Source: Polynucleobacter meluiroseus (GTDB lineage Bacteria; Pseudomonadota; Gammaproteobacteria; Burkholderiales; Burkholderiaceae). From it: a stretch of 51,561 nt of DNA. This document shows positions 7,990-15,605 of this stretch, in pieces. Numbering within the stretch: position 1 is the stretch's first letter; every line of letters starts with the position of its first letter. The DNA lies in NCBI GenBank assembly GCA_945901245.1, contig CAMDKY010000009.1, forward strand, positions 1 through 51,561. The letters are read 5' to 3'. Below the pieces are notes generated by a model. That model worked only from the letters and a program-made list of their open reading frames with translations. It made no database searches and was not told the origin of the DNA. A program made the position numbers and the translations under genes.

Positions 7990-8835
7990 TCAAAAACGCC
8001 ACGTTACTCCTGCCTCAGAACGTAAGGAATTAACGCCCGATCCCGAGAACACGGCCCCAAAATCAGCGGCACTGCGCATAATCGATACGCCTAGGTCAAC
8101 ATCTGGAGTGATCGAATAAATTGCCGCCACCATACCGTAGTCTGAAAATCGGTTGGCGTTGAGAACAATATTGGTGCCCACTCCAAAATCCAGCGCTAAG
8201 CGCCAGCGTGAATTCACTACCCATACGGGTGCAATGGAAAATGAATAAGCTTTGGTACGCAAGGGCTCCATACTTCCGTTGACTTGGTAATTGGTGTTGT
8301 AGGGATTGCTGGCATAACTTACGTTGCTGTGCACATGAATTTGATCCCAATAGTAGGAGCTTATGAAATTCAGTTCGTAATTGGTTTTGGCCATACCAAT
8401 ACCAACGGCCTGTTGGCTTGTTGATGCGGGCAGGGTAACGGTCGGTTTGACGGCAAATGCCCAGCCTTGCTCGCCATCGCCCCAAAAGCGCCATTTGAGT
8501 CCCAGCACGTAGTTCGAAAGGGGAGAGTAGTTGCCCTTAGGGGAGGCATAGTAGGTCGTTGCAAACGAAACTTCTGTTGTTTCGCTAAGGCCTCGCGTAT
8601 AGGTAAAAGGTGCAGCCGTTGCTCGCCCAAGACCCCTAAATTCTTCGCCGTTGCTATTAATAACGGAAATGTCTTCAGTTGCCTTGTTGTTTAAAACATA
8701 AATGTACTGCTCAATCTGATTAACGTTGCGGCCAATGGTCGCCGCATCATCGGTATTGAGGGGCTCGAAGGCCTGTGTGGGCAGCGCAACTGCAACGGCC
8801 AGAATGGAGAAAAGTAAACGAAGGGGGAAGGTCAT
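7990..8835 (-). CDS. Outer-membrane beta-barrel protein, phenol-degradation MetA-like family
   Basis: Exported 281-residue protein: signal peptide (LRLLFSILAVAVALPTQA-FEP), then alternating aromatic beta-strands (WAFAVKPTVTLPA, YELNFISSYYWDQIHVH, WRLALDFGVGTNIVL) and a terminal SEAGVTWRF ending in Phe, the usual barrel-assembly signal. EPLNTDDAATIGRNVNQIEQY after cleavage is typical of proteins often called MetA-pathway or 'transporter' family (PF13557). The substrate is not known. It stands alone between tRNA-Pro and the permease, with no catabolic genes beside it. Confidence 0.65.
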   Translation of the reverse strand: MTFPLRLLFSILAVAVALPTQAFEPLNTDDAATIGRNVNQIEQYIYVLNNKATEDISVINSNGEEFRGLGRATAAPFTYTRGLSETTEVSFATTYYASPKGNYSPLSNYVLGLKWRFWGDGEQGWAFAVKPTVTLPASTSQQAVGIGMAKTNYELNFISSYYWDQIHVHSNVSYASNPYNTNYQVNGSMEPLRTKAYSFSIAPVWVVNSRWRLALDFGVGTNIVLNANRFSDYGMVAAIYSITPDVDLGVSIMRSAADFGAVFSGSGVNSLRSEAGVTWRF

Positions 8836-8926
8836 AAAGAAGTCAGGCGATAGCGCATGAATACACGACTGTATTTCAATTGAGTGACACTTCTAAGTCA
8901 TGCAGGCGCAGGACAGGCAAATCAAT

Positions 8927-10282
8927 TTATTTACGAAGAAGTTCTTTTTTAGCACGTAAGTAGAGCAGGGCCACGACACCGACCAACATGACGTAGAGGG
9001 AGATCGTGACGGCGCCCTTACTGTGGGCATAGGCAAAGCTAGAATAGGCTAAGTACGCACACGAGGCGCAAAACACCATGGGTGTGAGAGGGTAGAGGGG
9101 TACGCTAAACTCACGCTTGATATGGGGGTGCTTAAATCGCAGAATAAATACCGAGATCCCAACCAATAATAAGAAACTCCAAAAAACTGGGGCGGTAAAT
9201 TCCACCATGGCCTCAAAGCCATCCGACTGCAAAGCCCCAAAGCAAACCAGCGCGACGCAGATAATGCCTTGCACTAAATAAGCCAGACTCGGAGAGCCGC
9301 GCTTGGCTTCCCAGCGCCCCATGAAACGCAGGCCATACCAATCTTCACCCATCGCAAAATTGGTGCGCGCACCGACAATCATGGTGGCATTAATGCTGGT
9401 GAGTGCAGCAATAGCGACAAAAAGACCGAGGAGTTTTTCACCTACGGGGCCAAACGCTAAACCCAGCAAATCGGCAGGTGCTGCTTTACTGCTGGCAAGC
9501 TGTTGCATGCCAAGGCCGCTAATTAATGCCCAATTCACCAAGAGATAAATAATGGTGATGAGCAGCAGACTAAAGACAATGACGTACACCACTGTCTTGC
9601 TACCACCCTTGACTTCGGCGGAAATATAAGCGGATTCATTCCAGCCGCCAAAGGTCAGTAGTACGAAGACCATGGCTAAGCCAAGTAAACCTAAGGGTGG
9701 GGTACTTGAGAAAAAGGGAGCATGCTCCACTACAGGCAGGGGCGCGCCCATTAAGCCAAAGCCCGCCACAATAATGGCCAGCAGGCCAGCCACTTCCAAA
9801 ATGGTGAGCAGGGTTTGGACTTTGGCCGATGCATGAATGCCAATCAGATTAACCAGGGTCAAGCCAATCACAATCAGCAAAGCCCAAATAACAGAAGAGT
9901 AAGCACCTAAAGGCAAGACCTTAGTCATGTAGTCGCCAAACACAAAAGCGAGCAAGGCAATCGATCCCGTATTAATGACCGTCGCTTTGGCCCAGCCATA
10001 TAAAAACGAGGCATTTTTGCCATAGGCCTTGAGTAAAAAGTGATAGTCGCCACCGGCATGGGGGTGGGTAGTAGCAAGCTCGGCATAGCAAAGGGCACCT
10101 GCCATTGAAATGACCGACCCAATAATCCAAACACTCATCATCCAGCCGATATCGCCGGTAATGCCGGCTACCATCGATGGTGTTTTAAAAATACCCGCAC
10201 CAATCACAATGCCAACAATGATGGCAATTGCGCCGGTGCGCGAGAGCAGGCGCTCCGGCACCGTATTGGCGGGGTTATTCAT
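8927..10282 (-). CDS. APC-superfamily amino acid permease (LAT/SteT-like)
   Basis: Inner-membrane amino acid transporter, 451 residues, about 12 hydrophobic helices. The first helix has the substrate-binding IVIGIVIGAGIFKTPS loop of APC carriers, and the sixth region FGGWNESAYISAEVKGG is typical of the basic/serine-threonine exchanger branch (SteT, YfnA, LAT). The protein ends with a basic cytoplasmic tail. It lies 36 bp downstream of an exported methyltransferase gene in the same direction, which may be an operon. The transported amino acid cannot be told from sequence. Confidence 0.85.
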   Translation of the reverse strand: MNNPANTVPERLLSRTGAIAIIVGIVIGAGIFKTPSMVAGITGDIGWMMSVWIIGSVISMAGALCYAELATTHPHAGGDYHFLLKAYGKNASFLYGWAKATVINTGSIALLAFVFGDYMTKVLPLGAYSSVIWALLIVIGLTLVNLIGIHASAKVQTLLTILEVAGLLAIIVAGFGLMGAPLPVVEHAPFFSSTPPLGLLGLAMVFVLLTFGGWNESAYISAEVKGGSKTVVYVIVFSLLLITIIYLLVNWALISGLGMQQLASSKAAPADLLGLAFGPVGEKLLGLFVAIAALTSINATMIVGARTNFAMGEDWYGLRFMGRWEAKRGSPSLAYLVQGIICVALVCFGALQSDGFEAMVEFTAPVFWSFLLLVGISVFILRFKHPHIKREFSVPLYPLTPMVFCASCAYLAYSSFAYAHSKGAVTISLYVMLVGVVALLYLRAKKELLRK

Positions 10283-10318
10283 GCTGAAGTGTGAAAGCGA
10301 GCGAAAGCAAGCAATTGC

Positions 10319-11161
10319 TTAACGGCGCACTCCAGTGAATTCATTCTGAAGGTAGCCGCCTTTATCGTCACCCTTTAAGGCATTGCCATTGATCGTGACT
10401 TGCGCCGTGCGGAAATTGCCATTGCGATCTTTGTAAGTAAATTCCAATTTAGCTCCCGTTAGTTTGGCATTGAGCAAGGGTTGGCTTTTACGGTCGATTA
10501 ACAAGCTGCCACCAATGCGCTGGTAATGCTGCGATAGGCTTAAGCTAGCTGGGCCTTGAGAATCGAAATTGCTCAGAGTCCATTCGCCCGCCACGTTGGC
10601 AGGCACAACCCAAAAATAGCCTTTGGCTGGACTATCAATTTCAGCATCGGCTTCCCAGTCACCCATGGTAAAGGCATGCGACACCACTCGGGTACCGGGT
10701 TTCATCTTAAGGATAGTAGGGCGCAGCTTCAGGTTGAGTTCTGGTAATAAATACATGGTGACGACCGTTGCCTTGGAAAAGTCTTCCTTAAAAATATCGC
10801 CCTGAATGATTTTGACTTGCTTTGATACGCCTGCGCGCTGTGCATTACGCTGACCCAAGGCTGCCATCTCAGGATTAAATTCAATACCGACTGCAGTTGC
10901 GCCGAATTCCCTTGCTGCTGCAATCGCAATTTTTCCGTCACCAGCACCCAGGTCATAAACCAAATCGGATGGACCGACTTTTGCAATTTTGAGCATATTC
11001 ATGACCAGCTCAGCGCTGGTGGGCACCCAAATAACATCCTTGCCTTCTTGGCCAACGCTGGGTTTGTACTTGTCGTCGCCACCTTCGGTTATGGCGTGCA
11101 CGCCAAAACTGATACTTAATAGTAAGGGGAGGGAAAGCAGTAGTTTTTGTACAGTCTTCAT
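10319..11161 (-). CDS. Exported class I SAM-dependent methyltransferase-like protein
   Basis: Protein of 280 residues with a clear signal peptide (LLLSLPLLLSISFGVHA) followed by a Rossmann methyltransferase domain: motif I VYDLGAGDGKIAIAA, then VGIEFNPEM and IIQGDIF, and MYLLPELNLKLRP. The C-terminal 80 residues (after about 200) form a beta-rich tail. SAM is cytosolic, so an exported methyltransferase fold is odd; either the N-terminus is a membrane anchor or the domain has another use. Such proteins recur in betaproteobacteria without known substrate. A similar exported protein is encoded at 28703, not closely related. Confidence 0.7.
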   Translation of the reverse strand: MKTVQKLLLSLPLLLSISFGVHAITEGGDDKYKPSVGQEGKDVIWVPTSAELVMNMLKIAKVGPSDLVYDLGAGDGKIAIAAAREFGATAVGIEFNPEMAALGQRNAQRAGVSKQVKIIQGDIFKEDFSKATVVTMYLLPELNLKLRPTILKMKPGTRVVSHAFTMGDWEADAEIDSPAKGYFWVVPANVAGEWTLSNFDSQGPASLSLSQHYQRIGGSLLIDRKSQPLLNAKLTGAKLEFTYKDRNGNFRTAQVTINGNALKGDDKGGYLQNEFTGVRR

Positions 11162-11290
11162 AGTGGGCTTATGGGGTCTAAAGGGATTTATTGAAATAAC
11201 CTTACGATCATAAATTAATTCAATCTAAAGCCCCGAAAATGCCCCAAAACTGCAATCCTTGTCCATTAGAATAAGGGCTATATCCAAATT

Positions 11291-11369
<79 letters not shown>

Positions 11370-11377
11370 ATCTAGAA

Positions 11378-12028
11378 TCACTGAAATTTATAGCGGCGTT
11401 CTGCACAAAGACCATAACTACTTAAATACAAGGTTAGCCCATTGAATAGGTGCCATAACCAATGCGTGCCACCAATGGAGTCACACAAGGGCATATCCAG
11501 TTGACGACTCAGAAGGGAGACTGGAAAAACAATGACTGCCAGCCATAAGAATCGAGCCGCTGGCATATTCGAGTATTGGGTGATCAAAGCATACACAATC
11601 AGTGCCATCCAAGCACCTAGGTACATGCCGGAAGGCAGCCATGGTAGAGCGGGTTTTAAGTCACTCATTAGCAATTGAGCCAAAACAATACTGACAATGA
11701 GTCCTAGTGCTGATCCCAACTGAATCAATAGCGAATTTCTTGACCACTGTTTTGGGATCAGAAATGCAAAGGCTACTAAATACAGAGCGATTGCCAAGAC
11801 ATCCAGTAGTCCAGTGAGGCGATTGGCAAAAGTATGAAAGCTAAAACTACCTAGGCCAATGAGGATCACTAATGTAGCCATCAGAGCAGAGTGGGAGGAT
11901 CTTAGACGCCATAGGAAAAATCCTGCAACGATAAAGGACAGATTGCTAATGGCATTAATGGGCTCAGCCCAAAAACTCGCATCCAAGCGCTCGCAATAGA
12001 TATCTACTGTATTGAACCAAGTACTCAT
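11378..12028 (-). CDS. Ceramidase-like (CREST superfamily) membrane protein
   Basis: Integral membrane protein, 216 residues, about seven hydrophobic helices. Motifs fit the alkaline-ceramidase/CREST family: an N-terminal YCERLDASFWAEPINAISN, a central GLGSFSFHT (Ser-x3-His type) and the C-terminal GGTHWLWHLFNGL with paired histidines that would bind zinc. Known members hydrolyse amide bonds of lipids or act as receptors; the bacterial members are mostly untested. The stop codon is only 10 bp past the tRNA-Arg end, so it is the first cargo gene of the island. It might act on an amide-linked lipid such as ornithine lipid, but nothing shows this directly. Confidence 0.68.
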   Translation of the reverse strand: MSTWFNTVDIYCERLDASFWAEPINAISNLSFIVAGFFLWRLRSSHSALMATLVILIGLGSFSFHTFANRLTGLLDVLAIALYLVAFAFLIPKQWSRNSLLIQLGSALGLIVSIVLAQLLMSDLKPALPWLPSGMYLGAWMALIVYALITQYSNMPAARFLWLAVIVFPVSLLSRQLDMPLCDSIGGTHWLWHLFNGLTLYLSSYGLCAERRYKFQ

Positions 12029-12204
12029 ACTGGCACCTTAATGGGGCAATCAAAGATTCTGCTATGTTTTAGCCATTGACTAAATTATTGATTAGGCTCA
12101 TTTTTAAGCTTTTTAGGCCTAGGCTTTACTCTAACAGGGCGCAAGTCGATGCAGGCAACTGTTACTGATGGTCGCTACTGATATGTCGTTTAAAACTACA
12201 ATTC

Positions 12205-12624
12205 TTACAACATTGATAGTTGACCGATAATTTTGGCACCTTTTTCAATTTCGATCTCTTTGTAGTAAATATTTCCGGAGATGATTGAGCCTGCTCTAAT
12301 AATTAGTAATTCATTCACCCGCAGATCATCTTTCACATGACCAGCGATATCCGCTATTTGGCAAACTACCTTACCCTCAATTTTGCCTGTTATCTCTACC
12401 GCTAATAAATGGACTTTTAAGTCCCCATTAATAGTGCCTGAGATCATTGCTTTATTTGGCACCTCAAGAGTACCGTTTAATACTACCCCTTCGCCAACAA
12501 CTAAATCTTCGGCGTTATAGGGGGATGGATTTTGAGTAATTGGAATTGTAGCCATAGGGGTATTTTGTAATTGAACTTCATCTATCTTACTTGGTTGATT
12601 GGGTGAGGCACTTTTAAAAAACAT
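12205..12624 (-). CDS. Bactofilin family cytoskeletal protein
   Basis: Bactofilins self-assemble into nucleotide-free filaments that scaffold cell-envelope enzymes. This 139-residue protein has a disordered N-terminal tail (1-45) and a right-handed beta-helix core of repeating short strands (VVGEGVVLNGTLEVPNKAMI, ISGTINGDLKV, ITGKIEGKVV, ISGNIYYKEIEIEKGAKI). The ATG at 12624 was chosen over one 14 codons upstream because AGGGG lies eight bases ahead. Transcribed divergently from a small HTH gene; a second bactofilin follows that gene at 12990. Confidence 0.85.
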   Translation of the reverse strand: MFFKSASPNQPSKIDEVQLQNTPMATIPITQNPSPYNAEDLVVGEGVVLNGTLEVPNKAMISGTINGDLKVHLLAVEITGKIEGKVVCQIADIAGHVKDDLRVNELLIIRAGSIISGNIYYKEIEIEKGAKIIGQLSML

Positions 12625-12696
12625 GAACTTGACCCCTAGGTAATAAAAGATACACAAACACAACATACCATATGAATATTAAATTTTTAGCTTCAA

Positions 12697-12951
12697 ATGA
12701 TGCTACATAAAAAAATAAAAATTGACCAACGTATCCTTAGAGAGGTGCTGTGTGCCGCTCGCCAGGAGCAGGGTTTGAGCCAAGAAGTGCTTGCTAAAGC
12801 TGTCTGTTTGAGTAAATGGCATATTAAGGAGCTTGAGGAAGCAGATACTTTTTTGACCTTTTACAGCATGGCCATTAAGATACAGGCGGCAAAAAGAGTT
12901 GGTCAGCATTTAGGTTTATCTCAAGACCAATATTTAGAATATATTGAGTAA
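12697..12951 (+). CDS. Small HTH protein, RodZ-like XRE domain
   Basis: An 84-residue protein that is little more than one helix-turn-helix: REVLCAARQEQGLSQEVLAK and LSKWHIKELEEAD, resembling the HTH_25 domain at the N-terminus of RodZ, which contacts MreB. There is no membrane segment or periplasmic domain. It sits between two bactofilin genes, divergent from one and 38 bp ahead of the other. It could repress the set or link bactofilin to another filament; the sequence does not decide. ATG at 12697 and 12700 are both possible. Confidence 0.7.
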   Translation: MMLHKKIKIDQRILREVLCAARQEQGLSQEVLAKAVCLSKWHIKELEEADTFLTFYSMAIKIQAAKRVGQHLGLSQDQYLEYIE

Positions 12952-12989
12952 TTAGTAATTAGTAATTTAGATCTTGGTATATTAGGTGT

Positions 12990-13400
12990 ATGGGCAAAAA
13001 ATACCCACTACTGCAATCTCAAAAATTTACTTTTAATAGTATTTTGGGCCCTGGCTGCGTGATTCATGGAAAGTTAGAGACAGAGGCCAACTACCATGTC
13101 GTAGGGCAAGTCTTTGGCGATATTGTTGAGCTTGAAAACAGTAATGGTATTTTATGGATTAATAAGCATGCTACCGTGAGGGGTAATATTACGTGCAGTA
13201 ATATAGTTATCGCAGGCAAGGTAGAAGGCAATGTGGTGGCTAGTGGAACAGTAGAGGTTTGCGCTGGTGCGACTATTAGTGGTGATATTGAATCTGAGCA
13301 TTTGCATGTGGACACTAATGCCAGGATTAATGGCAGATTGAGTTGTTCGAATGGGGATCAATTAAAAAAAGCATTAGGTAACATGGTGCCTAAGGATTGA
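12990..13400 (+). CDS. Second bactofilin family protein
   Basis: A 136-residue beta-helix protein with repeating strand-turn units: GPGCVIHGKLETEANYHV, VGQVFGDIVELEN, ATVRGNITCSNIVIAGKVEG, VCAGATISGDIESEHLHV and ARINGRLSC, followed by a short tail. It differs clearly from the bactofilin at 12205 (shorter N-terminal tail, several cysteines in the core), so it is not a fresh duplicate. It is downstream of the HTH gene in the same direction. Two bactofilins often co-polymerise; this pair probably does, by inference. Confidence 0.85.
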   Translation: MGKKYPLLQSQKFTFNSILGPGCVIHGKLETEANYHVVGQVFGDIVELENSNGILWINKHATVRGNITCSNIVIAGKVEGNVVASGTVEVCAGATISGDIESEHLHVDTNARINGRLSCSNGDQLKKALGNMVPKD

Positions 13401-13509
13401 TTTTCCTAGGACCAACATGAAATCTGGAAATACCCATTTGAACTGATCCATTCAGTATCGGCTAAAGTTAATTAAGTGAATGATCTAAACTTATAAAGAC
13501 CACAAAAGC

Positions 13510-13686
13510 TTAATCCTCCAAATCCTCGCTGCTGTCATCCACCCGATATTCCACTTTAATATTCCTCAAGACTGGATGCAAAAGAACATTGTCTTTAGGA
13601 GATGAATCTCTTAAGTCATATAAGCCGTAAAAAGGAATTGGCTCTTTCTCAGCCTGCTCGCGATCTTCAGTAGTAAAGGTAGTCAT
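13510..13686 (-). CDS. Small acidic hypothetical protein (58 aa)
   Basis: Not recognised. The start at 13686 is chosen because GGGAGAG lies just upstream; an in-frame start at 13758 would add an unrelated hydrophobic stretch. The product is strongly acidic with a C-terminal DDSSEDLED and a middle FYGLYDLRDSS. No membrane segment. Lies alone in an A/T-rich part of the island, near another acidic mini-gene at 13952. Confidence 0.5.
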   Translation of the reverse strand: MTTFTTEDREQAEKEPIPFYGLYDLRDSSPKDNVLLHPVLRNIKVEYRVDDSSEDLED

Positions 13687-13951
13687 GGACACTCTCCCTA
13701 AAATAAGAGTTTGCATACCTATGGGTTGTTGAACCAAAGCAATCACAACCAATAGCAATCAATATTGATCCATAAAACCCATAAATTAATTGCATTTTTG
13801 GCGATTAAATATGACATGTCCATCATAAAATAATTTTTTTATGAATAAATTTTGAAAGGTGAAATTGTCACATTTGGGCTTGATATATCAGCTTCATATA
13901 TCGGCTAGGCGGCTCTGCAGTTAGCCATGTCGTCAAGTTTGGGGACTATTT

Positions 13952-14119
13952 TTAATCGAAATCACATTCATCGTCTGGAAAATGATATTCCAAATAAATT
14001 TCTTTACGTGCTTGATGTTGCCAATGTAGCCGATCTTTTAATAAATCATATTTGACCGTATCTGCATACTCATTAAAGTAATCATCATCTTCGTCTAGTA
14101 AGTGGTACTTCTTCATCAT
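13952..14119 (-). CDS. Small acidic hypothetical protein (55 aa)
   Basis: Not recognised. The reading frame starts at tandem ATG codons (14119, 14116) right behind GGAGG, one of the strongest ribosome sites in the island, which is the main reason to believe it. The product is rich in Asp, Tyr and His: HLLDEDDDYFNEYADTV near the start and EYHFPDDECDFD at the end, with no membrane segment. It may be an acidic partner or inhibitor protein; that is a guess from composition only. Confidence 0.55.
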   Translation of the reverse strand: MMKKYHLLDEDDDYFNEYADTVKYDLLKDRLHWQHQARKEIYLEYHFPDDECDFD

Positions 14120-14588
14120 GACCTCCAGTACTCAGGTTTTTGACCCAAAAATTAAAGAGTAATTTGATAACTAATTTTGATAGATTATTGTTTACTCTCT
14201 AGACCGATTGCTTGTGCGAATTCTGATATGTTTGTGATTACATGTCTATGTATGACTTTAAAATTGATGATTAAAAACGACAATTTTGTAAGTAAAATTT
14301 TTCTTAAAAAAATAATAGATATAAAACTTTTTCTCTACCTAAACGAATAGTATTTTTTATCCGTATGTTTTTTTTGTAGAAGAGATATTCAATTGCATTG
14401 ATACTTTTCCGAGGAATAATTTGTACAAAAAGTTCGTGATCCTTGTTGAGGCCAAGTGTCGATTTAAGCAACACTTATCCATCATTAGTGCTTGCAATGT
14501 TTTTTAAAACGACAATAAACAATTTGTAATCAAGTTGTCATATCTCTGCATCATCATAAATCGTATAACTCTTCTCTAAGGGATGGTT
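14120..14588. other. A/T-rich non-coding stretch
   Basis: About 470 bases upstream of the acidic mini-gene, rich in A and T runs, with no reading frame carrying a ribosome site and no clear hairpin with T-run. It may hold the promoter of the leftward mini-gene. Nothing else can be supported. Confidence 0.5.
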
Positions 14589-14816
14589 ATGCTATACCTT
14601 TTACAAAATACGATTGCCTCCAGTATTCGACCAATGCGGCAGTCCCTCAGGATTGTTCGAGCCACTTTAAATAGTGCGTCAAACCCATTTATTAATACCG
14701 AGATCCATAAATCTAATCTAGCTTGGCTCGATGTCATAGTGCCATTCCGTCGCAAAGAAAAAGCCATCGCTTGGATGGCTTTGCAAGGAAATATCTCGAT
14801 TCAGGTATTTAGGTAA
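14589..14816 (+). CDS. Doubtful small ORF (75 aa)
   Basis: An open frame with AAGGG six bases before ATG 14589 gives a basic 75-residue product containing FRRKEKAIAWMALQGNIS. No domain is recognised, and its last bases overlap the end of the leftward mini-gene at 14801. An opposite-strand frame (14576-14767) is also open. Kept only because of the ribosome site. Confidence 0.3.
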   Translation: MLYLLQNTIASSIRPMRQSLRIVRATLNSASNPFINTEIHKSNLAWLDVIVPFRRKEKAIAWMALQGNISIQVFR

Positions 14817-14905
14817 ATGATGCTGCTGGCAGCCAATATAGCAACGAATGAAAGAATCAGGTAAGTACCTACGCCAGGCGAAGAAAGTAATATATCTTTA
14901 TTCAT
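14801..14905 (-). CDS. Possible 34-aa single-span membrane peptide
   Basis: The start ATG lies within the last codons of the upstream mini-gene (ATGAATAA overlap), with GGGG seven bases before it. The product has one hydrophobic helix, TYLILSFVAILAASSIIYL, after a short polar start. Translational coupling and the hydrophobic span suggest a real membrane mini-protein, but size makes this uncertain. Confidence 0.4.
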   Translation of the reverse strand: MNKDILLSSPGVGTYLILSFVAILAASSIIYLNT

Positions 14906-15083
14906 GGCGTGCCCCAATATTTTTTTGGGCTTTTGTGGGCGAATCAAAATCCAATAAAGAATTATTTTTACGTCGCTTAAGATGTCTCATGATCATTCGA
15001 TCTTTGATGTGATCATCAGAGTTGAGTTTTCTACTGAAACTTTTGAGCTCATATGGTTCAGTATTGTTTTCAAGTGCTTCCAT
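14898..15083 (-). CDS. Small basic hypothetical protein (61 aa)
   Basis: Not recognised. The start at 15083 is supported by AAGGAG seven bases upstream; an in-frame ATG at 15116 has no such site. The middle is strongly basic (MRHLKRRKNN) and the rest charged. It is followed by the overlapping 34-residue membrane peptide frame, so the two may form one translation unit. Confidence 0.5.
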   Translation of the reverse strand: MEALENNTEPYELKSFSRKLNSDDHIKDRMIMRHLKRRKNNSLLDFDSPTKAQKNIGARHE

Positions 15084-15327
15084 TGCCAATCTCCTTAGTG
15101 AATTTGAAAATTCCATTCCAAGGAAACTCTCCTTGGATGATTATTTAACAGCTCCCACGTGAATTTTCAATGGCACTTTAGTGACGCGCATTCGGTTAAA
15201 TTTGCTGCAACGCCATAATTTTTTATAAGTTTATTGGCTTGGTGGGTGAGTAATAATTTACAAGGCATAAGTTTCCAGTGCTTAATAATTAATTTATCTA
15301 AAAAGACTGTCATATTTCTTTTTTAGA

Positions 15328-15552
15328 ATGGGAGTTATGCAATTAAAAGTAATTAATAGTTTTTTAGCTAAAACAGTTCTAGATGATGATGTGATTGGAC
15401 TTACCCCATTGAAGGCGGGTCGATATCCAATTAAGGCGATTGAAGATGAGCAATATGAGGTTGTCAAATCCAAAGCACGGATTTGCTACCTTACCAGTCA
15501 TGAGCTTGAGCAAGTTATCAAATCAAGGGATGCCGTCATCATCAATGTGTGA
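15328..15552 (+). CDS. Hypothetical protein (74 aa)
   Basis: Not recognised. The 74-residue frame reads MQLKVINSFLAKTVLDDDV then LTPLKAGRYPIKAIEDEQYEV and ends with ELEQVIKSRDAVIINV, a plausible small alpha/beta fold without membrane segments. ATG 15328 or 15337 may be the start. It lies 53 bp ahead of the secreted glycerophosphodiesterase in the same direction. Confidence 0.45.
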   Translation: MGVMQLKVINSFLAKTVLDDDVIGLTPLKAGRYPIKAIEDEQYEVVKSKARICYLTSHELEQVIKSRDAVIINV

Positions 15553-15605
15553 TGTTGATCTTTTGCCTAGTTTAAAAATTACATTACTCATTGGTTATCA
15601 AAAAA

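Noticed and set aside
14576-14767. Minus-strand frame of 63 codons
   Set aside because: No ribosome site, overlaps a slightly better plus-strand frame, no recognisable features.
15307-15324. Pho-box-like CTGTCATATTTCTTTTTT before the 74-aa gene and GDPD
   Set aside because: One half-site is perfect but the other is just a T-run, and the expected -10 would fall inside the next gene.
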